Assembly (NCBI GenBank): GCA_963575745.1
Contig: CAUYUJ010003603.1
Location: 227,501 to 291,500 of the forward strand
Direction of reading: 5' to 3'
Origin: Prorocentrum cordatum
Taxonomy: Eukaryota > Sar > Dinophyceae > Prorocentrales > Prorocentraceae
DNA length: 64,000 nt
The notes below the pieces were generated by a model. That model worked only from the letters and a program-made list of their open reading frames with translations, was not told where the DNA came from and ran no database searches. The position numbers and the translations under genes were made by a program. Each line of letters starts with the position of its first letter. Within the stretch, counting starts at the first letter, position 1. Below are positions 19,947 to 29,945 of this stretch, piece by piece.

Positions 19947-20098
19947 AGGGGGCCACATGCGAACCCTACCCCTGCCCCCCACGATTTCTGAGGGGGAGGG
20001 TGGGGTTCACTCCGTTCGGGAGCTCCCGAGCGAAGTGAACCCCACCCCCCCCTCAGAAATCGTGGGGGGCAGGGGTAGGGCTCACATGTGGCCCCCCA
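19947..20098. mobile_element. 152-bp foldback (MITE-like) element
   Basis: Two arms of about 68 bases are near-perfect inverted copies: CCCTACCCCTGCCCCCCACG and ATTTCTGAGGG of the left arm return as the reverse complement on the right. The centre is TTCGGGAGCTCCCGA. The hexamer ACTACT lies immediately outside both ends (19941-19946 and 20099-20104), as expected for a target-site duplication. No coding capacity is present, so mobilisation would need enzymes from elsewhere. Confidence 0.75.
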
Positions 20099-20104
20099 AC
20101 TACT

Positions 20105-20820
20105 TTACAGACGTCGCCGCGACGTTGCACAAGCAGCTGCAGAGCAAAAAGAGTGAGGCTTCCTTGAGAATGTGGGTTCAGACGTCAGACCTCCAGCGTC
20201 CTGAAGAAATTCGGGCGGCGGTGTCTCGCGATGTACGCCTCTGGGGGGCCCACGTCGGGCCATGGGGCCATCGAGAGACGATCCAGGACGCAAGCCCGCC
20301 CCTTGGGAAGGAGTCAAGACCTGAGGTGTCGGAGGTACAGGGAGAAGGAGGTGGAGGAGGCGGAGGGGCGGAGGAGGGGCCTGACGGTTCTCATGTTGTG
20401 TCTGGCTCCCTTCGGGTCCTTCATCGCAGCGGCTGCATCCGCTCGTGCAGACGGGGCGGGTGGGGGGGCGGTGGCGGCGGTCAAATGCCAGCTGTCAGAG
20501 GCAAGGTCCCGCGGGCGCTTGCCAGCGCGGGGGCCATGAAACTCACAAGGTTCCATTCAGTGGCCATTGGGCTGCTTGACATTGCCACTTCGTCCTTCTC
20601 CCTCTCGCCTCGATCGCCTTGCACCGGCATCGACGCCACGCAACGGCCAGCATCACCCCCTGGAAGTGGGAGGGATCTGCATTGTTTCAATTGGTGGAGG
20701 CCACGACTTGTTTGTCATCGTCGCGACCCCTCATCAGATCGTGGTGGTGGAGGGCTTGACAGTGGCATCATTTGAACTGCCGGTGTATCTGAACCTTCGA
20801 GCATTATAATCACGACGCGT
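20105..20820. other. No recognisable feature
   Basis: A plus-strand frame that runs through the foldback element into this region (19873-20775) has no motif and is Gly, Arg and Ser rich. I see no gene here. Confidence 0.4.
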
Positions 20821-20839
20821 CGGCGGTGTGGCATGTTTT

Positions 20840-21265
20840 TTTTCTGATAGACGTGTGCGCATACACCGATGCACATATATGTACACATATAGATATATAC
20901 ATACATACATCTGTCTATGTATTTGTAAAGGAACGTGAATATGTATATGCATTTGCGTGTGTGAATGTACCCAACGCACGCCTATTATCGTCTAAGTGTC
21001 TAATAGCGTCTCGCCGCTTCTTCTAGAGACAAGTTATTAGACATGATTCGGATCTCTCGAAAAGGGATCCCGGCGGCTGCGTCCGCGCTGTCGTCGCGGT
21101 GCCGCCCCGTTGCCAACCCTTTGCCACGCTTGATTCAAACTCAGGCGCGTCCCAGGACCATCCCAAAAGCCTCTCAATATCCTCCCAAGAACCTCTCAGA
21201 ACCCTCTGAGCGTCCTGTGAGTACAGCGCTTTGCTGTCAGTATATATATATATATATGTATATAC
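20840..21265. repeat. A/T-rich TATA/CATA runs
   Basis: Short runs of ATATAT, ACATAC and GTATAT occur at 20870-20960 and 21239-21263. The segment between them is unassigned. Confidence 0.6.
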
Positions 21266-21419
21266 ACAAGACCGCATTGGCGCTTCGCGCTATGCATCTT
21301 CGTCCTGAAAGTTTGGCATGCAGGAGGAACGCCGGGGAAGTGAAACATCACATTTAGCGATAACTCTTTGATGTGTTTCCGACATCGTCATGATAACTAT
21401 GCTGTTCCTTATATCTTGT

Positions 21420-22060
21420 TCATGTTTCCTTTTCCTCTTCCTGGTTCTCGCCCTACCCTGCGAGCTCGTCCCCTATCCTCGGCTCTTTTTGCGGAGGCTC
21501 CTCCCTGGAGAGCCTCTTGGGGGGCTCACTAAAGTTTTCAAAAGCTTTTTGGGGCCTTTGGAGGCCGCCTCGGCGCCTTCCAGGAACATGAGGTGGCTGC
21601 CTCGGGCCACCCTGCTTCAATCCGCGGTCTCCCTGAACGATCGGGCCACGATTTGGAATGCTTCGGGGGGCGTGTTGCGCCCATTTTGGGCCGTCATGGG
21701 GCTCTCTGCCGGCCATCTTGGGGCCCTGTTGGGTCGTCGTCTTGGAGTTCTCTTGGACTGCCTAGACGCCCTTCTGAGTAGTTTTGAAAGATGTTCGGCC
21801 TCCTGAGCGGTCTCGGACGCCTGGAAGACGGAAGATCAGAGCATCCCAAAAATTATAGAAAAGCCCATGGTGAATTCGTCTTCTGGTGTTCCCGACAGCG
21901 TCTTGCGGCTCTCCTTTGGGTCGTCTTCGGGCGTCTGGTGGGTGTCTGGAGCCTTGTGGGGCTCTCGCGGGGCCGTTCCGCCGCCCTCCTGACCGATTTG
22001 GGCCTGTTGCTTGGGCCACGCAAGGGCGCGCAGGAACCCCGGAAAGCCCGGGGGACCTGC
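21420..22060. repeat. CTTGGGG-type dispersed degenerate repeat
   Basis: Short blocks such as CTTGGGGGGCTC, CATCTTGGGGCCCTG and GTCTTGGAG recur irregularly. The same vocabulary appears at 35.29-35.57, 47.5-47.7, 50.5-50.7 and 57.5-59.4 kb. No fixed period is evident. Confidence 0.55.
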
Positions 22061-22078
22061 TGCAGGTGTGTCCATCTA

Positions 22079-22304
22079 GGCCTCCCAGATGGGGTCCGAG
22101 TAGATGGAGTCGGAGGATCGCGCCGCATCGCCGGTGCATCGACAATGCGGCTCGATGTGGAGCCCGTGTTTCTCCACGTCGACGTCGCTGCTGCATCGCC
22201 GACGTCGCCGATGCGTCGCCGATACATCGCCGATGCATCGCCGATGCATTGGCGAAGCGGCGCTATCCTCCGACCCCATCTACTCGGGTCCCATTTAGGA
22301 GGCC
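22079..22304. mobile_element. TIR element (MITE-like), copy 1
   Basis: Terminal inverted repeats of about 48 bases share GGTCCGAGTAGATG and GTCGGAGGAT. The interior is a run of GATGCATCG-type palindromic units. TCTA lies directly outside both ends (22075-22078 and 22305-22308). A second copy is at 43.66-43.87 kb. It has no coding capacity. Confidence 0.75.
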
Positions 22305-22425
22305 TCTAGTCCAGGGGGCCACGTGGCCACGGATCCGGGGGGTCCCGTCTTGGGGCGGGGAGGGGTTTCGCACCCCCCTGGAAGGTAAAATCAGAGCAGA
22401 GTTTTCAGTTCTTTGCTGAGGAGCT

Positions 22426-22880
22426 GGGCCTGTGTGGCGGTCATGCGGCTATGCTACCGCCGTCGCCGCCTCGCCGCCGCCCGTCGTCTGGGCCTGTCTG
22501 GCGGTCCGGCGGCTATGTTGCCGCCCCGTTGCCGCCTCGTCGCCGCGGGGGGGCCCCACCCCCACGGGTTGCAAAAATACAGCAAAGGGAACATGTTCCC
22601 CAAACAGTGAAGGCACTTAGGGAGTCCTAGCTGTTTGTTGAGCAACCGGGCCTGTCTGGCGGTCTGGCGTCTGGCGGCTATGTTCCCGCCGTCGTTTTCC
22701 CGTCGCCGCCTCGTCGCCGCCCGTCGACCAGGCCGGTCTAGCGGTCTGGCGGCTATGTTGCTGCTGTCGCCGCCCCGTCGCCGCCTCGTCGCCGCCTGTC
22801 GTCTGGGCCTGCCTAGCGGTCTGGCGTCTACGTTGCCACCGTCGCCGCCCCGTCGCCGCCGACCGCCGAGTGCCCCGCAA
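22426..22880. repeat. 60-80 bp tandem/interspersed repeat
   Basis: GGGCCTGTCTGGCGGTC or a variant occurs about five times (near 22427, 22490, 22648, 22729 and 22806), each followed by GGCTATGTTGCCGCC and CGTCGCCGCC. A unique insert with C runs interrupts the array at 22550-22645. Arg and Gly rich frames on both strands derive from it. Confidence 0.7.
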
Positions 22881-22974
22881 ACATATGACAACACACGGTT
22901 TTGCAACATCTGTTGTCGAAAAAGCTGGCGCGGGCGCTCTGGATAATTCGTAAGAAAAAACATTGTCATCACAT

Positions 22975-23640
22975 TATGCCAAATGGGCCTCTCGCTCCGC
23001 ATGTCGAGCTCATCCTAACGTCCTTCCGCGCGTCTTGGGCGGGTGGGGCGCGATCCGCGTCAACTAACGCCACGCGGGCCACTCGCGCGCGCCGGCGCCC
23101 GCGCGCGCATGTCGATCTCCTCTCAAGACCGTCATCGCCGACGCTAGGACATCGTCATCGTCGACGGCGGGCGCGATCAACACCGGCGCCGTGATTGGCC
23201 TTGCCGTCGTCATCGCCACCATCGTCACCATCATCCTTGCTCTCATCGTCGCGTTTACCGTTGTCGGCGTCGCCGTGATACCGCGCCCGCCCGAGTCGCC
23301 GACTTGCACCGAAGTGCCCGGTGGGAAGTGCCCAGCGGCCAACGCCGCCGCGGCGGCGTCGTTCGCGCCGCGCTAGCTGGCCGCTGCGCGCGCGAGCATG
23401 CGCGGGCTTGCGCGGCCGCAGAGATGCACCAGCCAACGCAGAACACTCATCGCAATTGCCGTTGCATGGGTTTTGTAAACCAAGTTGCGGGCGGGTGGGC
23501 GGGATGTTTGCGCGAGTTGTAGACTTGACAACACATTGCGAGCATTGCGAGCATTGGGATCTAAACCCCTTCCCCCCAAGGGTTAACGGGCCACCTTTTC
23601 GCATTGCAATGTACGTACGATTTCGCCCCATCGCTCATCC
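22975..23640. repeat. CpG-rich dispersed repeat, copy 1
   Basis: The segment has CAAATGGGCCTCTCGC at its start, CGTGATACCGCGCCCG in the middle, and TCATCGCAATTGCC and GGGTTTTG near the end. The same landmarks in the same order appear at 34.04-34.64 kb and, from the middle onward, at 31.92-32.66 kb. A plus frame encodes a hydrophobic stretch (LAVVIATIVTIILALIVAF), but the other copies do not keep it cleanly. Confidence 0.7.
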
Positions 23641-23869
23641 GAAACATGAACCCCTGCCATCTCAGGCAGGCAAGCGCTCCCCCCCCCCCATCCTCTACAA
23701 CAAATATGTGCGCGCACACTCGTTGATCAACACTCACCATTTTTTCGAGAATCCCCTGCACCAGAATGGGAAGAATTGCGCACGCGCGCTCTGTCCCACG
23801 TGCGTGCCGAAATCCTTCGGCAAACCGAGCTTCCGCTCGGATTTCAAAATGGACAGCCACGAAAACACC
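23641..23869. other. No recognisable feature
   Basis: This interval lies between the dispersed repeat and the AT/GA microsatellites. No motif is seen. Confidence 0.35.
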
Positions 23870-23873
23870 TATA

Positions 23874-23919
<46 letters not shown>

Positions 23920-24007
23920 CATATATATATTTTATAGAGAGAGAGAGAGAGAGAGAGAAACAAACAGAGAAAAAAAGAAAAAGAGAGAGAAAGAGAGAGA
24001 GAAAGAA

Positions 24008-24040
<33 letters not shown>

Positions 24041-24116
24041 AAAAAAAAGAGAGAAAGAGAGAGAGATAATCAAAAAGAGACAGAAAGAGAGAGAAAGAGA
24101 GAGAGAGAGAGAGACA
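23870..24116. repeat. (TA)n followed by (GA)n microsatellite
   Basis: TA repeats run from 23870 to about 23935 and change into GA repeats with AAA interruptions to 24114. The boundary is abrupt. The GA tract ends 280 bases before the first believable frame of the retroelement at 24.4 kb. Confidence 0.97.
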
Positions 24117-24399
24117 TGGCGGGGATCCGGCCGGTCTTTGAGCCGTCAGCAGAGCCCCGCCAGCCCCCGCGCCCAGGGCGCATTCGGGGACTCTGCGAGA
24201 GCAGCGCGCGCGAGGTCGGGCGACATCAGGCGGAGCCCGACCAGGATCGCGCCGCGGGAGGGGAGACCGCCGAGGGCGCCTCCCCCCACTCCCCGCGGCG
24301 GCGGCGCGCGCGGCTGAGGGGGCGGCGGAGGCGGCGCTGGCGGCGAGCCGCTGGGTCCAGCCCTCACCGCGACGGCGTCGGGGGCCCGATGCCGAGGTC

Positions 24400-24867
24400 G
24401 TGGGCGACGGGAGCGACGGAGGGGACCTAGCCGACGCCCCCTCCCCGGGCCAGCGGGCCCGCCCCGCGGCGGCTGCAGGTGCAGGTGCCGACGAGCTCCC
24501 GGTGGCGATCGTGGAGATGATCGCGCTGGTGGACGGAATGCTGTACGCGTACGTCGGCTACTGCAGCGCCCTGGAGATGCAGTGCTAGTTCGTGTGGCCG
24601 TGTCTGCGGCACTCGCGCTGCGGCGGGTTCGCTCGCGTCGGGTTGTTCTGGGGCGACGACAGCTACGGGGGCTGGCGAGTGCGGTGCGCGGGCGAGCGCG
24701 GGGCGAACTCGCTCAGGCCACACCTGCGCATCTGCGAAGGCCCCGTGCTGCTGCGCGAGGCCGTGCTGCCGCTGTACTGCGCGGATCTGGTCTGCATCTC
24801 GGAGGTGGCACGGCTGGCGGCCGAGGCGGCGGCGAGCTCGGGTTGCGGGATCGGGTCGCCAACCTAG
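24400..24867 (+). pseudogene. N-terminal region of the retroelement polyprotein
   Basis: One reading frame runs through this interval, broken only by a TAG at 24586-24588. Before it the frame reads ELPVAIVEMIALVDGMLYAY and VGYCSALEMQC; after it VGLFWGDDSYGGWRVRCAGE and LREAVLPLYCADLVCISEVA. Composition is protein-like on both sides, so the stop is probably a nonsense mutation. I do not recognise a domain. Position upstream of the Gag-like segment suggests a structural or RNA-binding role. Confidence 0.4.
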
Positions 24868-24874
24868 GCGCGGT

Positions 24875-26333
24875 GTGGCCGCAACGCCTCCTGGGGCCAC
24901 AGTTTGGGATCGCTCGGCTTGCCGAGGCACCCGCCGCGGGCACCCACCCGTTCGAGGACTTGTTCGGCGAGCTGGACGCGGGGCCCTTCGCGCCCAGGGG
25001 GTGGGCCGCCCTGCGCTCGCGGCGGGTGGAGTCGAGGGGCCGTTTCGCAGCGCGGTGGAACCGCGCCCAGGGCGTCGCCCTTCCCGCCGAGGGCGCGGCG
25101 CGGGCTACACCTTCGGCCGAGGAGGGGCCCGAGGTCAAGGGGCCGCTGACGGAGGTGCCTTCGGAGCGCGGCGTGGAGAGCTCTCGCTGGGGGCAGAGGC
25201 CGCCGGCGGCACCTCCGCCGACCGTGGGAGGCGCGCGCGGCCCGCCCGATCAGGAGTCGACCGAGGGCGTGGCGGCCGCGGCAAGCACCTCCCGCGCGGC
25301 GCAGGACCCCGCGAGCGCCCTCGCGCGTTTGCCGGGCGGGCGCCTGGGCAGCGGCGAGGAGCTGGGCCTGGAGGGCGTCGCGGGCGCGGGCGGATCTCTG
25401 ATCCCGCGCGGGTCGATGTCCAGGCGGACTCGCTGCCGCAAGGTGGCAACCGCGGTGCCTGGGCGCCTCGCCGAGGCGAGCATGGCCCAGTTGGCGCGCT
25501 TCCTCCGCGCCCAGGAAGGGGAGAGCGCCGCCCACTTGCAGGGTGCGATCGTGCTGCGGTGGCTCCTCGTGGCGCACCTCCCGCAGCACTCCGTGGAAGA
25601 AGTCGGCGTGCCCGCATGCTTCGGGCTGCGGACGCTCGCCGGGGTGCTCGACCTCCTGGCGCGGGGGCGCTCGGCGGGGATCGCGGACCTGCCCGCGCAG
25701 CGGTGCAATGCGCTCCGAGTCGCGCCCCGCGGCGGGAGCCGGTCGGAGGCGGAGCGGACGGGGCCCGCCCCCCCGCGCGGCGAGCCCACCGCGCTGTGGG
25801 GCGAGGAGAGGGGCGTGATCAGGGGCGCCCAGGCGGGCGGGCTCAAGTTGGACGAGTTGGCCGCCAAGCTGCGCGAGCCAGGCCGCCCCTCCGCCACGGC
25901 CTCTGGCGGCGCCGGGGGACGAGCTGGCCGCGGCGAAGGGCTCGAGGGCCCCCCGCGCCGCGCGGGAGAGCAGGGGAGCTGCGCGGGCGGGCGGGCCGCC
26001 GCCCGCGCAGCGACCCCGAAGAAGGAGGGCAATTCGAGCAGGAGGCGCCAGGCTCGCCTTGCGAGCGTCGTGGCCGAGCTGAGGAAGAGGGGGGCCCCTG
26101 CCCAGGGAGCGGCCCGGTCGAGGCGCGAGCGTCGCCCTGCCCAAGGCGCCGTTGTCGGGCGCGGCCCAGACTTCTCCTGCTCGCAGCGGAAGCGGCAAAA
26201 GTGTAGCAGCGCCGAGCGCCGCCAGCGGGGGACAGCATCATGGCGCGGGGGCAGGCGACGTGATGCCGCCGATGGAGCTGGGCGCCCCCCTGGGCGAGAC
26301 GGCCGAGCCAGGGGCTTGCGCTGTCAGGGCTGA
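24875..26333 (+). pseudogene. Gag-like region of the retroelement
   Basis: In the frame that ends at 26333, residues around 25482-25715 read MAQLARFLRAQEGESAAHLQ, then FGLRTLAGVLDLLARGRSAG and IADLPAQRCNAL. This follows the pattern (Q)MARxL, RELRTLAxxLDxLLxGxL, DxLxQRFKAxE that precedes the reverse transcriptase in dinoflagellate elements I remember. The flanks are Gly, Ala, Pro and Arg rich, and all frames on both strands are open because GC is so high; open length alone is therefore not evidence. A basic stretch (KKEGNSSRRRQARLASVVAE) closes the region. Confidence 0.5.
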
Positions 26334-26413
26334 GGCGACGCTACGTGGGTCGCTGCCGCTGGGCAGGGCGCGGGGGGGCATGATGGCGTGGCGGGGGAGG
26401 TTGCCCGCCGAGC

Positions 26414-28345
26414 GTGGCCGGCCCACGCAGCAAGCCATCCTGGCAGGCAAGTTCGCAGGGGGTCGCGCAGCCGCATCCTGGCACCCTGGGTCATCTCGCT
26501 GGACAGGTGCTCCCATTCGAGAGTAGTGGTGCGAAGGCCCGAGCTCGGGATCTGCCGCCGCTGCCTCCCCCGCCCCTCGAGGAGGTAGCGAGGTGGGCCC
26601 AGACCGCCAGGGGCCCGCGGTGTCGGTTCACACCCGTGGCCGCGGTGGTCGCGGCTGAGGCGTGGAACCTCATGATGGGCGTGCTCGGCTTCAACCACCC
26701 GCGCTGCGGGGTCGCTCGGGAATCGCTCCGTCTCGGGGCGACGCTGACGCGTGCGCGGGAGACGGCCGCGCGGGCAATCCGCTCGCGGACGGCGGAGCTT
26801 GCCCAGCAGCCTCTCGAGACCGTGGCCGTCGCCCCTGCGGCCGACGCGGTCGCGACCTCGTTGGGGGGCTACGACGGGGGGCCGAGGGCGCGCGCGCCCC
26901 CCCCTGCCTCCTGGCGGCGCTGGCCTCTGGCCTGCCGCAGAAAGAGCGCGCGGCGACCTTGTGCACGATCGGCCTCGTCGACGACGCGGTGGTGCGCTGG
27001 CCGGCCGACCCCGCGCTGGTTCTCGGATTTGCCCGACCCTCTCCCGAAGGCGCGGGTTAGCGTCGGCTCGCAGTTCGCGTGGGAGGCCCTGGCGGTTCAC
27101 CTCGGGGACCTCGGGGTCTTCGCCGCGCCACCCGTCGAGGAGCTGGCCCACGTCCGTGGCGAGCTTCTTCTGAACAGGGTCGCTGGCGAGGAGAGGCGCG
27201 CGCCGAGGCCTGGGGCCAGCCGCGCCACGAGGCTCATCCTGAACGCGGTGCTGGGCAGCGCGCTCATCGAGCCCCTCGTGGGGGGAGCGGCCGTGCTTGC
27301 GGGATCAACGAACTCGGTGTCGCTGCGCATCCCCGAGGGGGAGCTGCTCCTGTGGTCGGGCGACGACAGGGAGGTGGCCGTCTTCGTGAGGCGCGCGCCC
27401 CGCGCATGGCACCGCCGCGCGGCGGCGGGGCGCCCGCTGGCGGGCTCGCTCTTCGAGCGGGAGGAGCTTGCAGTGTACCGCGCGTCTGCGGTGACCGCGA
27501 GAGGCAGGTCTCTGGCGGCCCCGGTGCGTCAGCCCACCCCCAGGCGGCTGCGCCGCCTGCCGCCGCCGCGGGGCGCGAGGCTGCCATCGCAGGCGGGATG
27601 GCACAGGGGCGCGCCGCGGCCCGTCGCCGCCGCTGCAGAGGAAGGAGACCCAGCGTGGTGGCAGCTCCGCAACGACGACTTCGACGCGCCCGAGATCGTA
27701 GAGAATGGGCACGCCAGGCACCTAATGGACTCGCTGGCGGAGATCCAGATCACAGCGGGGGCCGGCCATGACAGGACTGGCGTCGCCTATTCGGCGGAGA
27801 AGGCTCACTGCAGGCAGCTTGTGGTCGAGCTCATGGGGGCCGACGGCGCCGGCGAGTCGAACCGCCTGACCGCGTCCTTGGTCAAGTCGCGCGGGGCGAT
27901 CGCGCTGTGCCTGGCCTCCTCCAGGCTCGAGGCTGAGCCGCGGCGGCTCGCGATGTTGGTCCCCGGGCGCTCCGCTAGGCCCTTTGAGCCCCAAAGGCCC
28001 CTCTGCAGCATGCTCAACAGGGTCTGGCGCTTGAGCTCGCAGCGCGGCAACGGGAGGCACTCGGCGGCGATGCCCGAGGCGTTGCTGGCCGCCATGCTGG
28101 CGACGCCGACGGTCGCGACCTCGCTGCGAGCCAAGATCGCGGGCGCGGTCACGGTTTCGGACGCGGCCGCGTTCGGCAGTGGCGTTAGCATGCCGGTAGG
28201 CCTCCGAGCCAAAGCGGAGGCCAGCCTCAGCAGCGCCCCGACGCTGGTTGAGCAGATGCAATTGGGGGCTCGCCTGCTGCAGCTGCTCGCGGAGCCCTCA
28301 GGGCCCGGGGCGGTCACCCACCCCCTCATCCCGCGGCCCTTGGCT
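26414..28345 (+). pseudogene. Reverse transcriptase and RNase H-like region
   Basis: The open frame 26414-28849 carries LGFNHPRCGVARESLRLGA (about 26680), QFAWEALAVHLGDLGVFAA (27070), TRLILNAVLGSALIEPL (27225, fingers), LLLWSGDDREVAVFVRR (palm A; family SxED), SAVTARGRSLAA (family PMGW), RNDDFDAPEIVE (27668-27703, the catalytic YxDD site with both Asp kept but Tyr replaced by Arg) and GVAYSAEKAHCRQLVVELMG. VTVSDAAAFGSGV at about 28149-28190 fits the RNase H-like SDASxxGGG strand. A middle part (about 26925-27030) is protein-like only in another frame (QKERAATLCTIGLVDDAVVR), showing two compensating frameshifts. Confidence 0.7.
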
Positions 28346-28356
28346 TTGAGGGCGCC

Positions 28357-28858
28357 CATGGTGCGCCTCGTCGGCCTGTTCGACGGGATTGGGGGTCTGG
28401 CGGTGGCCTTCTCGCGCTCGCTCGCGCGGGCCATGGGCTGCGCCGCGGCGAAGGCGGTCGCAAGGGCGCGCAGGGCGATGCGCCCGTGCTGGCCATGCGT
28501 GATCAGTTGGGGCAACGTGGCGCGCATCACGGCCGCTGTCGCGCACGCGCTGCGGGGCGCTTACTGCGACGGGGTCGACCCCTGCGCGGCGGTCGCGGGC
28601 AGCCCCCGCCAGGACCTGGCCAGGCTGAGCGCGGCGGGCGCGGGCCGGCACGGCGCGGAGTCCGGCTTGCCCTACGAGGCGCCGCGCTCGTTGGAGTTCC
28701 TCAGGGCGGCATTCGGTTTTGAGCTGAAGTGGTTTGCGAGCACGTCGCGAGCGTCGCGGCGGGGATCAGCAGAGCCCTCGGCGTCGAGCCTTTCCCCGTG
28801 TGCCCGTCTGTCCTCGTGCCCCGCCGACGTGTTCGGCCGTGCAGGATGAGCTGGCAGC
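28357..28858 (+). pseudogene. C5-cytosine methyltransferase domain, catalytic Cys lost
   Basis: Motif I is VRLVGLFDGIGGLAVAF (LFDGIGGL at 28376-28399), the S-adenosylmethionine site. CPCVISW-like and DCV-like segments appear as CWPCVISWGNV and CDGVDPCAAV. Motif IV is AGSPRQDLARL where C5 methyltransferases have PCQ; residue 732 of the open frame is Arg (CGC at 28607-28609, one transition from TGC). ESGLPYEAPR follows, as in SGLFxE. Near 28729 the frame shifts, and EHVASVAAGISRALGVEPF (motif VI, normally ENV) and RRRVRPCRMSW (motif VIII region, normally RPRLYW) continue in the new frame. The target-recognition part is not recognisable. The enzyme would methylate cytosine in DNA; this copy cannot. 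Confidence 0.72.
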
Positions 28859-29945
28859 CGCCCGCCGCTGCCCCGCTCGCCGTGGTCGCGAGGGGCAAGC
28901 TCCGCAAGGACCGCGCGCCGAGGGCCCCCCCCTCTGCGCGCGGGCTTGGCGTGGCGAGAGGCCCCGCCGGCAGGCGCCCCAGGCGCGCCCCCGAGGCTGG
29001 CGCGCTGCAGGCCACTGCCGGGGTTTCCCTCGGCCCCGAGGGGGCCGCAGCAGGCCTCGGCGGTGGCGCGTGCACGGCGCGAGGAAAACTCGTTCACATA
29101 TCGGCGTCTACGTCGTCGCACTGCTGGCGCAGATGGTGCTGCTAGAGGAGAAGGCGCTGAACAGGCCGCTGGGGGTGCAGGAGCTGGCGCATGGGGGCAG
29201 GCGCCGACCGTCGCAGAACGCCAACGGACGGTGCGAGAGCGAGCCAGGGGACCCAGATACCTTGGCCTCGCGACGGATTGCGCTGCACTGCCTGGCCCGG
29301 GCGGAGAAGAGCGGGACCGACGTACAGGCCGCGCGGGCGCCGCGGTCCAGCCTCGACCCCTTCGCGGCGCAGTGGCGCGCGGTGCTCAGCATGGCGTGCC
29401 TTGCCGCCAAATGCGTCCACATATACGTCCCAGAGCTGCAGGCGGCGGCGGCGGCGGCGCTGCGGGGGCGCTCCCGCGCGGCGAGTCGGCGCAGCGGCAG
29501 GTGGCCCTATCTCTTCGACAGCCAGATGGTCGCGGCCATCATGGCGGAGGGCAGGGGCAGCAGCCGCCGCCCCGGGCCCGCGCTGGCCAGGGGGGGCGCG
29601 GTCGCGGCCGCCGCCGACATGGGCCCAGTCGTCATCAGTTGCGCCGTGTCAGGGGACAGCCCCGCCGACGGACCGACAGGAAGATTGCGGCGTGGCTCGA
29701 GGTTCGGGGCCGCCGCGGCCGGCCGCCCAAGCTGCCGCCCCCGCGCCTGCGGGGGGGGGGGGGGGGGGGCGCAACGCGTGCTCGGCTGAGGCCGGGCGCC
29801 CTGCGGGCCTAGTCGCCGCCTCTGCTCTGCGAGAGTGCCGCGGCAAGGCATCAAAATCCCGCCGTGGTCGGCCGCCTGCCGGTGCGCCGCGGCGTCGAGC
29901 GCTGGGCCGAAGGGGCGAGGACGCCGACGCTGATATCGTCAGGGC
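28859..29945 (+). other. Retroelement interior, no domain assigned
   Basis: This interval should hold the end of the methyltransferase and the N-terminal arm of the recombinase. A frame at about 29120-29560 (LLEEKALNRPLGVQELAHGG) looks partly protein-like but gives no firm match. A 19-base G run lies at 29751-29769. Confidence 0.4.

Noticed and set aside
19873-20775. 300-codon plus-strand frame
   Set aside because: It runs through the foldback element and has no motif on either side of it.
23159-23376. Small membrane protein with a hydrophobic helix
   Set aside because: It lies in a dispersed repeat and the related copies at 32 and 34 kb do not keep the frame cleanly.
24864-26198. 444-codon open frame on the minus strand of the GC-rich island
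   Set aside because: It is Ala, Arg, Gly and Pro rich with no motif and lies antisense to a recognisable Gag-like segment. High GC leaves all frames open.
28946-29812. 288-codon plus-strand frame in the retroelement
   Set aside because: It is Gly and Arg rich without a motif; neighbouring frames hold the few protein-like pieces.
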